DNA of 64,000 nucleotides from Flavobacterium quisquiliarum (GTDB lineage Bacteria > Bacteroidota > Bacteroidia > Flavobacteriales > Flavobacteriaceae): the NCBI RefSeq assembly GCF_019308285.1, contig NZ_WWEM01000007.1, positions 34,200-98,199 on the forward strand, written 5' to 3'. The position numbers and the translations under genes were made by a program. The notes under the pieces were generated by a model, which searched no databases, was not told the origin of the DNA, and saw only the letters and a program-made list of their open reading frames with translations. Shown here in pieces: positions 1 to 8,600 of the stretch; the stretch's first letter is position 1, and each line of letters begins with the position of its first letter.

Positions 1-341
1 ACAATCTTTATTTCATTCACAATATTCCTGAACTAATCCCAAACAGTGTTGAGATTTCGAACGGAATTTATTGGGGTGGCGATTTTGAGTCCACCAAAGA
101 CCTTATAAACAGCGGTGCTATCAGCAAAAATAACATTCGCTTTTTCTTAGGTTACACTGGCTGGGACGAAAATCAGCTTGAAAATGAAATGCAGGGAAAC
201 TCTTGGATCATTGCTGATAATAATTATAAAAATAAAATTATCGGAAAATCTACTACCCATTTTTGGAAAGAGCAGATTATAGAACTTGGAGGCGATTATC
301 TTATTTGGTCTAATGCACCTGAAAATCCATATCTGAATTAA
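1..341 (+). CDS. YqgE/AlgH family protein (C-terminal part, 5' end outside window)
   Basis: The first complete codon is at position 3 and the frame stays open to TAA at 339-341, giving about 112 residues of the C-terminal part. The visible segments FFLGYTGWDENQLENEM, then GNSWIIAD, match the conserved core of the YqgE/AlgH (UPF0301, DUF179) family. The biochemical role of this family is unresolved; AlgH was named from alginate regulation in Pseudomonas. The stop codon overlaps the stop of the convergent aminotransferase gene, so the two coding regions share four bases. Family assignment is confident, function is not. Confidence 0.9.
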   Translation, partial: NLYFIHNIPELIPNSVEISNGIYWGGDFESTKDLINSGAISKNNIRFFLGYTGWDENQLENEMQGNSWIIADNNYKNKIIGKSTTHFWKEQIIELGGDYLIWSNAPENPYLN

Positions 342-1174
342 TTTTCAGAAATGGATTCATTTAGTTTCTGCACTAATAAATGAGCCAGATTCGCTTTAAA
401 CTCCTTTTTACGATATTTAGTTATCGGCTGTATCCCTGTGATTACATTTGTGAGAAATAATTCGTCTGCTTTTTGAAGATCAAATGGCGAAATTATTTCT
501 TCGCAAACCTCTATGCCTTCTATTTTCTTAGCCACAGCTAAAATTTGTTTACGCATTATTCCGTTTAAAGCTCCTTCTGAAACTGGTGGTGTGATCAATT
601 TATTCCCCAAAACCATAAAAATATTTCCTTGAAGTGCTTCTACTACATTTTTACTGTCATTCAATAAAATACAGTTAGCAAGACCATTTTCGTCTGCAAA
701 AATACTTCCTGTTATATTAATCATCTTGTTAGTCGTTTTAAGAGACGATAACAATTGTTTTGTCACATAGAAGTCTTTATATAAATCTACTTCGTATTCG
801 TTTGCATTTATACTGTATGCTTTATTTCCAAGAGAAATAGCATTTATTAAAAACGAAATGTCATTTGTTTTAGGAAGATACAAACCTCCATCTTTTCTAA
901 AAACAGTAATTCTGGCTCTTGCTGAAGAAGCAATGTTTAATTGATTAACCAAATTTAAAATCTGCTCTTCAAAATATTCCATTGTAAAATCCATAGGAAT
1001 CATCATTCTAACCACACGCATGGAAGCCATCAATCTAAAATAATGATCTTCAAGAAACAAGATTTTTCCGTTGACAATTTTTACTGTTTCAAATATGCCG
1101 TCACCATACAAGAAAGCACGGTTTAGAGTTAATATATTATCTTCCTTTGCTATGTTTCCGTTAAAATTAATCAT
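338..1174 (-). CDS. Class IV aminotransferase (aminodeoxychorismate lyase/branched-chain aminotransferase fold)
   Basis: 278 residues, the normal length for fold-type IV PLP enzymes. The N-terminal NRAFLYGDGIFETVK segment is the family hallmark, and SLKTTNKM near residue 148 probably carries the PLP lysine. The later VVEALQGNIF and GIMRKQIL segments are the usual cofactor-phosphate and substrate-loop regions. Members act as 4-amino-4-deoxychorismate lyase (PabC, folate), branched-chain aminotransferase or D-amino-acid aminotransferase; sequence alone does not decide. The START-like gene lies upstream on the same strand with a 54-bp gap. This gene beside yqgE is a common flavobacterial order. 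ATG at 1172-1174 is the clear start. Confidence 0.88.
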   Translation of the reverse strand: MINFNGNIAKEDNILTLNRAFLYGDGIFETVKIVNGKILFLEDHYFRLMASMRVVRMMIPMDFTMEYFEEQILNLVNQLNIASSARARITVFRKDGGLYLPKTNDISFLINAISLGNKAYSINANEYEVDLYKDFYVTKQLLSSLKTTNKMINITGSIFADENGLANCILLNDSKNVVEALQGNIFMVLGNKLITPPVSEGALNGIMRKQILAVAKKIEGIEVCEEIISPFDLQKADELFLTNVITGIQPITKYRKKEFKANLAHLLVQKLNESISEN

Positions 1175-1228
1175 AAAAAAAACCTGAATTTTGTTCAGGG
1201 CAAATATAAGGTATAAAATAGACTTTTA

Positions 1229-1621
1229 CTAAACAGAACCTATAAGATGTTTTAGGTCTGAAATCTGATTCTCCCACAATTGTTTAGCTTCTCCTAATTC
1301 TTCTTTTTCCGCAAAATCAACCACCATTAATGATACATCTTTAGTCAATTCATCAACTAAAATATGAAGTTCAAAAAAGTAATCAGTGTCTTTACTGCTT
1401 TCGTCAACCCATTTAAATTTTACTTTTTCGCCAGATTTTTTAGATGCTAGACGTGCTTTTTCCTGTGAATCATTCCACATAAATGTAAAAAACTCTCCTC
1501 TTGAATTAACATTGTCAGCAAACCATTCTTGTAAACCTGACGGAGTTGATATATATTGATACAATAATTGCGGTGAAGAATTGATCGGAAACTCTATTTC
1601 GTAACGTATTTTTGACTCCAT
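1229..1621 (-). CDS. START-like domain (SRPBCC/AHSA1-like) protein
   Basis: 130 residues. The sequence opens with a strand and helix typical of the helix-grip fold (KIRYEIEFPINSSPQLLYQYISTPSGLQEWFAD), where the Trp-Phe-Ala pattern is characteristic of AHSA1/START-like proteins of Bacteroidota. There is no signal peptide or membrane segment, so it is likely cytoplasmic. The fold binds hydrophobic ligands or partner proteins; no specific function is known. It is the first gene of a probable two-gene unit with the class IV aminotransferase and is followed upstream by AT-rich DNA and tRNA-Met on the other strand. Confidence 0.82.
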   Translation of the reverse strand: MESKIRYEIEFPINSSPQLLYQYISTPSGLQEWFADNVNSRGEFFTFMWNDSQEKARLASKKSGEKVKFKWVDESSKDTDYFFELHILVDELTKDVSLMVVDFAEKEELGEAKQLWENQISDLKHLIGSV

Positions 1622-1709
1622 GTGCTACTTTTAATTTTTTTGGAAATATAAGAATATATGTCCAAAAACAATGCGTTTTTAAAAATATTTTTTTTTCTTC
1701 ATTTTATGC

Positions 1710-1739
1710 TTGCAAGCTTTAATATTATTTCTATCTTTG
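1710..1739 (+). promoter_or_regulatory. Bacteroidota sigma-A promoter of tRNA-Met
   Basis: A TTG at 1710-1712 and TATCTTTG at 1732-1739, separated by 19 bases, fit the Bacteroidota -33/-7 consensus (TTG and TAnnTTTG). The box lies 33 bases before the first tRNA base. The same TATCTTTG box sits at a similar distance from the tRNA-like sequence at 63485. Confidence 0.75.
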
Positions 1740-1772
1740 CACCCGCAATCAGGAATTCATGATAGCAGTCCA

Positions 1773-1846
1773 GGCGAGGTAGCTCAGTTGGTTAGAGCGC
1801 AGGATTCATAACCCTGAGGTCACGGGTTCAACTCCCGTCCTCGCTA
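1773..1846 (+). tRNA. tRNA-Met (CAT anticodon, elongator type)
   Basis: A 74-base cloverleaf. The acceptor stem GGCGAGG pairs with CCTCGCT (first pair G-U). The D arm is GCTC/GAGC, the anticodon loop TTCATAA gives anticodon CAT, and the T arm is ACGGG/CCCGT with TTCAACT loop. The last anticodon-stem pair is A-C. CCA is not encoded. It lacks the C1-A72 mismatch and three G-C pairs of initiator tRNA, so elongator Met is preferred; a tRNA-Ile with lysidine-modified CAU cannot be fully excluded. Confidence 0.93.
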
Positions 1847-1856
1847 CAAGGTAAAG

Positions 1857-1888
1857 CACCACTTTTTTTTTAAAGTGGTGTTTTTTTT
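1857..1888 (+). terminator. Intrinsic terminator after tRNA-Met
   Basis: A 9-bp perfect stem (CACCACTTT at 1857-1865 with AAAGTGGTG at 1872-1880), six-base loop, then eight T residues. Confidence 0.85.
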
Positions 1889-1986
1889 ATCTATAAGTAT
1901 TTGTAATTTGCATTAGATTTGCAACTTAATATTCTAAATCAGACCATCAAAAACAGCATTTTACAAACTAAGCATTTTATAATCAA

Positions 1987-2247
1987 ATGGATATAGTTAA
2001 ATTTAAAATCACATCGAAAACGATAAAAGTAGAAGTACGTAATTCGAATAATTATGTTTTCAATTTTAATAATGTTTTAGATATTAAAAAAGAAGACAAA
2101 GATGTTTTATTAAAATTGTATAATGCTTTAGATATACTTTTTAAAAAAGAAACTCCAACTGAAACAAAAAACTATATTTCGCCAAATCAAACCAATATAT
2201 TGGATCAGATTTCTGATATTGATAAACTTGATCAGGAGAACAAATAA
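1987..2247 (+). CDS. Small hypothetical protein, 86 aa
   Basis: An ATG-initiated 86-residue frame, Lys/Asn/Asp rich, with no signal peptide, cysteine or recognisable motif. The first 45 residues alternate beta-like hydrophobics (IVKFKITSKTIKVEVR, then YVFNFNNVLDI), followed by a short helix and a polar tail. A TAGATTTG box at 1914-1921 is a plausible -7 element. It is followed by a strong terminator at 2299, so it is probably a single-gene transcript. I do not recognise the family; base composition is like that of neighbouring genes, so it is probably real. Confidence 0.6.
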   Translation: MDIVKFKITSKTIKVEVRNSNNYVFNFNNVLDIKKEDKDVLLKLYNALDILFKKETPTETKNYISPNQTNILDQISDIDKLDQENK

Positions 2248-2298
2248 CAGATTTTCTTTATTTAATTTACTAATCATTAATTTGATTTAAAAATATTC

Positions 2299-2333
2299 AA
2301 AACCCTCAAACAAAAAGTTTGAGGGTTTTCTTT
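2299..2333 (+). terminator. Intrinsic terminator after the 86-aa gene
   Basis: A 13-bp perfect stem, AAAACCCTCAAAC at 2299-2311 with its complement at 2317-2329, a five-A loop and a following CTTTT. Confidence 0.85.
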
Positions 2334-2370
2334 TATACTCTGTTTTTCAAAATAAAGTATTACTTTTAAT

Positions 2371-2408
2371 CTGTATCCTTAAAAAAAGTATTTTCTGTGT
2401 CTGTACCC
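2371..2408 (+). promoter_or_regulatory. Direct repeat, candidate operator of the MocR-type regulator
   Basis: CTGTATCC at 2371-2378 and CTGTACCC at 2401-2408 are direct repeats exactly 30 bp apart, about three helical turns. GabR-type MocR regulators are known to bind widely spaced direct repeats in front of their own operon, and a MocR gene lies 0.4 kb downstream. Binding is inferred, not shown. Confidence 0.4.
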
Positions 2409-2444
2409 AAATCTAGAATCGCAATAATTTTGCTAAAAAAAGAT

Positions 2445-2813
2445 ATGGAGTCTACAGCATCAACACAGGAAAAAACAAAATTTAGAGAGGTTTATATATT
2501 TGACATGGAGGCGCTACAAAACATCTTTAGTCAAAATAGTTGTGAAAAAACTGAAGATAAAATGCTTTTTGGCATTCCCTTTCTTCTCAGTAAAAAAAAC
2601 AATAAGATTAATGCTTTTGCCAGTTTGATTTTGGATCAGAACAATGAAATCAAATTTGAAATTTATGATGACGGAAGTCTCAATGATCAAGAAAAAGAAG
2701 TTTTTAATGAATACATTATAAATTTTCTAAAGAAAAAAAGAAGTGCCAATTTCAATAATGTCACACAATTAAAACAAAGTACAGAACATCTTGTTCATTG
2801 CCTTAGTTTTTGA
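2445..2813 (+). CDS. Hypothetical protein upstream of the MocR regulator, about 122 aa
   Basis: The frame could start at GTG 2397 (138 aa) or ATG 2445 (122 aa). I prefer 2445 because it is an ATG preceded by an A-rich stretch, and because the 2397 start would put a probable operator repeat inside the coding region. The protein is soluble and lysine/glutamate rich, with a central beta-like part (KMLFGIPFLL, INAFASLILDQNNEIKFEIYDD) and a C-terminal helix. The family is not recognised. It ends 20 bp before the MocR gene on the same strand, so the two are likely co-transcribed. Confidence 0.6.
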   Translation: MESTASTQEKTKFREVYIFDMEALQNIFSQNSCEKTEDKMLFGIPFLLSKKNNKINAFASLILDQNNEIKFEIYDDGSLNDQEKEVFNEYIINFLKKKRSANFNNVTQLKQSTEHLVHCLSF

Positions 2814-2833
2814 AAGTTTAACAAATAACAAAA

Positions 2834-4252
2834 ATGAAGAACAATCAAACATTATATTTAAAAATTGCCAAAATTATCGAAGATCAAATTCATAATGAAA
2901 CTTTGGTACTTGGCGACAAACTGCCTTCTGTTCGAAGTGCACAGAAACTTTATAATGTTAGTTTAAATACCATCAAGCAGGCTTATTTGGAACTGGAGAG
3001 TCGTTCACTTATAGAATCACGCCCAAAAATGGGCTATTATGTGAGTAAGAGCGCGATACGTACCACGGCACTTCCCAGCATTGCCAGCATAAATAATCAC
3101 GAAACTAAAAATACTCCTGAGGAACTTATCGATAAAGTTTTCAGCACCATCAACAGAAAAGATGTGACACAGTTTGCACTTGGATTACCAGGAAAAAATT
3201 TCCTCCCAATTGCAAAACTTAATAAAGGGATTATCAATGCTGTTCGCAACAGAGACGATGCCGGAACTGCCTACGAACCGGTTCAGGGATCTGAAAGTCT
3301 TCGGCGCGCCATTGCAAAATGGGCGCTTGTTATGGAAGGGAAAATTACAGAAGATGATCTTGTCATTACCTCTGGTGCCATGCATGCTATGTACAATGCG
3401 TTAATGGCTGTAACTTCTCCCGGAGATAGTGTTGCTGTAGAAAGTCCTGCCTATTTTGGCATACTTCAGGCAATTAAAGCTTTAGGTTTAAAAGCAGTTG
3501 AAATTCCAACTCATCCTTTATATGGACTGGATCTTGAGGCTTTAAAAAAAGTACTTCCCGAAATTAAGGCTTGTTGTTTTATTACTAATTTCAATAATCC
3601 GATGGGTTTTCAAATGCCTGACGAAAACAAAAAGGAATTAGTTAAATTGATAACACAGTATAATGTTCCATTGATTGAAGATGATCTTTATGGCAATTTA
3701 TATTTTGGTTCGGAGCGCCCAAAACCTTGCAAATTTTATGATGAAGCAGGCTTGGTTTTGTGGATTGGATCTGTTTCTAAAACTCTTGCACCTGGATATC
3801 GTGTCGGATGGATTGCTCCGGGAAAATTTAAAGATAAAATCATACGCCAGAAACTGGTACAAACCGTTTGTAATTCTTCTTTGTTTTCGGATGTTATTAG
3901 CGACTTTCTGGAACACGGACGCTATGATCATCACCTTAGAACTTTTAGAAACAAACTTTACACGAATTATATCCAAATTAATCGTGCTGTAGAAACCTAT
4001 TTCCCTGACAATACTAAAATTGCTCAGCCAAAAGGCGGTTTTATGCTTTGGCTCGAACTGGATGAAAGAATCTCAACAACAGAATTATATACCACTGCCT
4101 TATCACAAAAAATTAATTTTGCGCCCGGAAGAATTTTTTCGCAATACAATCAATACAATAATTGCATGCGACTTACTTATGCTCTGGAATGGAATGAGCG
4201 CGTGGAATCTGATTTGGAAAAATTAGGCAGAATTATAAAGAATAGCATTTAA
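2834..4252 (+). CDS. MocR-type transcriptional regulator (GntR wHTH fused to class I aminotransferase domain)
   Basis: 472 residues, the usual MocR/GabR length. Residues 1-75 form a GntR winged helix (DKLPSVRSAQKLYNVSLNTI, then GYYVS). Residues about 110-470 form a fold-type I PLP aminotransferase domain. The PLP lysine is Lys316 in SVSKTLAPGYRVGW, and NFNNPMGFQMP and DDLYGN are further cofactor-pocket motifs. MocR proteins use PLP adducts as effectors rather than catalysing transamination. A GNAT gene follows after 4 bp, so the pair is an operon; the regulated function may involve an amine or amino acid, which is inference. Confidence 0.93.
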   Translation: MKNNQTLYLKIAKIIEDQIHNETLVLGDKLPSVRSAQKLYNVSLNTIKQAYLELESRSLIESRPKMGYYVSKSAIRTTALPSIASINNHETKNTPEELIDKVFSTINRKDVTQFALGLPGKNFLPIAKLNKGIINAVRNRDDAGTAYEPVQGSESLRRAIAKWALVMEGKITEDDLVITSGAMHAMYNALMAVTSPGDSVAVESPAYFGILQAIKALGLKAVEIPTHPLYGLDLEALKKVLPEIKACCFITNFNNPMGFQMPDENKKELVKLITQYNVPLIEDDLYGNLYFGSERPKPCKFYDEAGLVLWIGSVSKTLAPGYRVGWIAPGKFKDKIIRQKLVQTVCNSSLFSDVISDFLEHGRYDHHLRTFRNKLYTNYIQINRAVETYFPDNTKIAQPKGGFMLWLELDERISTTELYTTALSQKINFAPGRIFSQYNQYNNCMRLTYALEWNERVESDLEKLGRIIKNSI

Positions 4253-4256
4253 CATT

Positions 4257-4733
4257 ATGAAAAATAACGTTCAAATAAAAACTTATACTCCCAAATACAA
4301 AGAAAGTTTTAAGAATTTAAATATCGAATGGATTTCGAATTATTTTGAAGTTGAACCCAATGACATCAAAGCGCTCGATCATGCCGAAGAATATATTATT
4401 GAAAAAGGAGGCGAAATCTTTTCGGCTATTTTAAACGATGAAGTCTTGGGTGTTTGCGCTTTAATCAAAAGCAATACTAAGGATTACGATTACGAATTGG
4501 CAAAAATGGCTGTAAGTCCAAAAGCGCAAGGAAAAGGAGTTGGATTATTACTTGCAAAAGAAGCTATAAAATGGGCTTCTGAAAAAGGTGCTTCAAAAAT
4601 TTATCTGGAAAGCAATACCAAACTTCAGCCTGCAATTAAATTATACGAAAAACTAGGTTTTAAAGAAATTAAAGGCATTTCATCAAGTTACAACAGAGTG
4701 GATATTCAGATGATGCTTGTTCTTAATTCTTAG
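4257..4733 (+). CDS. GNAT family N-acetyltransferase
   Basis: 158 residues, complete GNAT domain. The acetyl-CoA pyrophosphate-binding motif A is seen as VSPKAQGKGVGLLLAKEAI, preceded by the ELAKM strand and followed by AIKLYEKLGFKEI, the typical motif B. The start is ATG 4257, four bases after the MocR stop, so translation is probably coupled. The substrate is unknown; the neighbourhood (PLP regulator) makes an amino compound plausible. Confidence 0.9.
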   Translation: MKNNVQIKTYTPKYKESFKNLNIEWISNYFEVEPNDIKALDHAEEYIIEKGGEIFSAILNDEVLGVCALIKSNTKDYDYELAKMAVSPKAQGKGVGLLLAKEAIKWASEKGASKIYLESNTKLQPAIKLYEKLGFKEIKGISSSYNRVDIQMMLVLNS

Positions 4734-4745
4734 ATTAAATTGTAC

Positions 4746-4807
4746 TGGACTATTTCATTAAAAGCAAAAGTGGACTATTAAAAACGTACTTTAGAAAAAT
4801 ACATTTG
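4746..4807 (+). promoter_or_regulatory. Direct repeat TGGACTATT x2 and promoter of the amidotransferase gene
   Basis: TGGACTATT at 4746-4754 and again at 4771-4779 (25-bp period) lie just upstream of TACATTTG at 4800-4807, a perfect TAnnTTTG -7 box. The start codon is at 4827. The repeats occupy a position suited to a dimeric regulator, conceivably the adjacent MocR protein, although the motif differs from the 2371/2401 repeat. Confidence 0.5.
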
Positions 4808-4826
4808 TAATCAATTTTTAGAAACA

Positions 4827-5555
4827 ATGAACATCCATATTATACAACACGAAACATACGAAGCTCCCGGCGCTTATCTCAATTGGGCAACAGAACGAAA
4901 TTATAATGTATCTTTTTCTAAAGTCTATGAAAACGATAAACTGCCGGATAATATCGATTTTATAGACTTGCTCATTGTTATGGGCGGGCCGCAAAGTCCA
5001 AATACCACTATTCAAGAATGTCCTCATTTTGATGCATTATCCGAAATTTCTTTAATCCAAAAATGTATTACTGCTAAAAAAGCTGTTGTTGGAGTTTGTC
5101 TGGGTTCACAGTTAATTGGCGAAGCTTTTGGTGCAAAATTCAACCATAGTCCAGAAAAAGAAATTGGAGTATTTTCTATTATATTAACTGAAGATGGAAT
5201 AAAAGACGAAAAAGTAAATCATTTTGGTTCAGTTCTAAATGTGGGACATTGGCATAATGATATGCCAGGTTTAACAAAAGAAAGTAAGGTTCTGGCTGTA
5301 AGTGAAGGCTGTCCTGTTCAGATTGTTTCGTATTCGAATCTTGTTTATGGTTTTCAGTGCCACATGGAATTGACAACAGAAGTAGTTGCTCTTTTAATTG
5401 AAAGTGAAACTGATTTATTAGCTAAAAGCAAGCAATATCAATATGTTCAAAATCCTGAAACGATTTTAGCTTATAATTACGATGAGATGAATGAAAAACT
5501 TTTTCAATTTCTGGATAAACTTGTATTAGCTTACAAAAACCAGAATTCACTTTAA
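4827..5555 (+). CDS. Class I glutamine amidotransferase (GMP synthase GATase domain-like)
   Basis: 242 residues, a stand-alone class I GATase. The nucleophile Cys91 is in VVGVCLGSQLIG and the His179/Glu181 pair in GFQCHMELT completes the catalytic triad. An oxyanion-loop motif VMGGPQSP precedes them. There is no synthetase domain, so this belongs to the free-standing GuaA-N-like hydrolases of unknown donor or acceptor. It has its own promoter (TACATTTG at 4800). Its last 40 or so residues are closely matched by a decayed fragment at 9525-9650, showing that a second copy once existed. Confidence 0.9.
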   Translation: MNIHIIQHETYEAPGAYLNWATERNYNVSFSKVYENDKLPDNIDFIDLLIVMGGPQSPNTTIQECPHFDALSEISLIQKCITAKKAVVGVCLGSQLIGEAFGAKFNHSPEKEIGVFSIILTEDGIKDEKVNHFGSVLNVGHWHNDMPGLTKESKVLAVSEGCPVQIVSYSNLVYGFQCHMELTTEVVALLIESETDLLAKSKQYQYVQNPETILAYNYDEMNEKLFQFLDKLVLAYKNQNSL

Positions 5556-5619
5556 TTAAAACTATCGTCTACTGAAATTTTTAGGGATAAAAGAAGTTTC
5601 AGTTCAAAATAAATTCAAA

Positions 5620-5664
5620 AAAGCCACAAATTCATTTACTTAATTTGTGGCTTTCTATTTTTTT
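5620..5664. terminator. Bidirectional terminator between convergent genes
   Basis: A 13-bp stem AAAGCCACAAATT (5620-5632) pairing with 5642-5654, with a T-run on the plus side and an A-run upstream that serves the minus-strand DUF2339-like gene. Confidence 0.8.
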
Positions 5665-8600
5665 AATCAAATCGGTGTTTGTATTTCTTGAATAAGGTAT
5701 TCATAACCAAAAGCACTACTCCTACTCCCAATAAAACTAATGCCCTGATTAAGAAATCAGAATTCGAAAGATCAAAAAACATTAATCGTATGACGCAGAC
5801 TCCAACCAAAGAAAGAGAAACATAGCGGAAGTATTTTTCTTTCAGCATAATTCCAAGAATTAACAATCCTAAAGATTCTAAAATCCAGAAGAACGTTAAG
5901 ATTCCTTTGTCGAATGTGAGATATAAAAACAATCCAATACTAAAAGTTGCCGGATAAATAATAATACTGTTTTTGAATGGAAACTCTTCGATGAATTTGT
6001 AAACGATAAAAACATACAATGCCAGAAGCGCAAATATAATCAGGTAAACATATTCGAATTTAGATTCAAAATAGTTGAAACTGACAAAAGCTAAATGAAA
6101 ATTAGCCAATAAATAATAAACGATGCTGATTTCTTTTTTACTGCCAATCTTTTTATAATAAAGCGAAGCATTTACAATCGCTGTTACTGCCCAAAACACC
6201 GGAAGCCATTTGTGTTCCAATTGCGAGAACATAATAATCGAAAGCCAAACGTTTACCACAATTTGATAGTCAAGCTGTAATGATTTGATAAATTCTTTTT
6301 TGTGGATCAGGAAAGTTAATGCGATCAACAATGCAACTGCCGAAAGCTGTAAAATCCAATCCTGTAAAGTAAAAGCGTTAAGGGTTTTAATGTTATAAAA
6401 AACAGACGTCAGAATAGCTAAAACTCCTATCACTAAAACCGATTCTGACGCTAAAACTATTTTTCTGTAAAGAATCAAACCAAAATTCACTATTGCTAAA
6501 ATCATGAATAGCAAAGGCAGATAAACCGTTTCAACCTGAATAAACAACAAAGCGATTACCCATAAATTTTGAATAATAGGTAAAATTGCAATAACCATTT
6601 TTCCTTCTTCTCTCGGACTTTTAGTTTGCAGATAGACATAAACAACAGACAATAAAACACTGACTGTCTCTACAACATAAAGAACGATTTGATTGGTTGC
6701 ATTCAACTCAAAAGCACTTAAATAAATACTCAGCATCACAGTGCCAATTAAAAGTACAAAAGAATAAATATTGAAGCGTTTGATGCTTTCGATTTTTTGA
6801 AAAATCCAAAAAGTGATTAATGCTAAAACTCCTAAATAAACAGGAATGTAGTTCATCTCGACACAAGAAAAACCAAACACCAAAGCATTAAAAAGAATGA
6901 AATCAGAATTTAGAATATTGAAATTTTTCCAGCCCAATATTATTTCGTTTGATTTATTTCTGATTTTTTCTCCAAAGAAAATATAAACTTCAATTAAAGA
7001 AATCCCAACGGCAATTAATCCGATTTCAGTATTATTTAAGAATCTCGTATTATGTAAAAACAACAAACTTCCAAATACCGAAAAAGCAAGACAAAAACCA
7101 TATAATAAAATTTGATTCCCTACAGAAAGTCGTTTTTGTCTAAACTGAATCCATAAAAATTCATGATTCAATAAAGCGATTGCAAACAATCCAAAAATCT
7201 GAATAATATCATCCGATGTTAAATATTTGTACTCAATCGAAAGAAGTAAAGCATTTACCCCAATAATTCCGATTGTTTTGACAATTGAATCGTCTTTGTA
7301 AAAAGATTTCACAAACCAGTTAAGCGTTATTACAACGATAATTCCTAAAGCAAAAAGAAGATCTAAATTTGATTTTGGCTCTACCAGAATCGAAGTTAAT
7401 CCCACACCAATAGCAATTAATAAAAACACAAATCGGCCAAGATCAAAAGTATTTGTTTCGAATTTAAATCGTAAAGAACACCACAGTAAAGCAATAAACA
7501 CAATTGGATAGTAGAATGAAATTTCGATAGTATGATACCAGCTTATAAAAAACAATATGGAGGACACAACAGAGAAAATTCCGTTTAAACTCAAGTTTTG
7601 TTTTGAAATAAAAGCATCAACCTCCAAAAATTCTTTTTTTACTGAGCAAAAAACTGGAACCATTAATGATGTAATTACAAGTACTATCAGCGCAGCAAAA
7701 GTGTTTGTTATGTAGGTTTGAACAAAAAACGGATTAATATGCGAAATAAAAAAGATGAAGATAAACACACAAAAAATATGATTGATCACTAAAAATATTT
7801 TATGCAGTAATGTTTCTTTGTTTTTATAAACGATGAAAAGACAAGTGACAATTAAAAAGTACAGACCACAAATAATAATATCGTAACCAATTTTCCAATC
7901 GTTAAGCATAATCATACTTAGAGAAAAAAGGATAAAGGAAACCATTCCGTCTAAATGATACAGCCAAAAAATCTTTTTCTTTCTGGCAAAAAGTGTCGCA
8001 AAAAGGCAAAGTATCCCCGCCACTAGTAAAACAAAAATCTTGATTTTACTGCCTGTAGAATGTAATATTAAACCTGCCGCAAATAAAACCCAATTGGTTA
8101 AATGTGTAATAAAAGCAATTCTATCAAAACGAGTATCGGCATAAATACTTCTGTACTGCATGTACATACAGCTTACTGAAACCAAAATAATTCCTATTAT
8201 CGCAAAAAGATTTTCTGTTGAAGTCAAAGCATTTGCGCCCTGCGTAAACCAAATATCAAATATGATAAAGCCTGAAATAACAATTAATAAATGATATTCC
8301 CATTTTTCTTTATAAGACAAAACAATTCCCGCTGTTGCAGTTAACGAAGCCAATAAAAATGTAATTAAGAGTTTCTCCGGAATTACACATAAAATCAAAA
8401 TACTTAAAATTACATGAAGAGATAAAAAGGTCTGCTGTTTTATAATATATCCGACATACAAATTGAGCGCAATCCCGAATCCGATTAGCGAATAAGCAAT
8501 TGGGATATTAGTTATAAAAGTCAATGCTGGAATTTGCGAAGCACCAAAACAGCCAAACAAAAACAAACTCGCTCCCGCACTGCGTAACCAAAGTCCTGTT

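Noticed and set aside
2397..2444. GTG start for the hypothetical gene before MocR
   Set aside because: It would place the second operator-like repeat in the coding region and uses a weak start; ATG 2445 is preferred, although not proven.
3174..3404. Small frames on both strands inside the MocR gene (3174-3404 plus, 3185-3385 minus)
   Set aside because: They are other-frame readings of the aminotransferase domain with no separate start signals.
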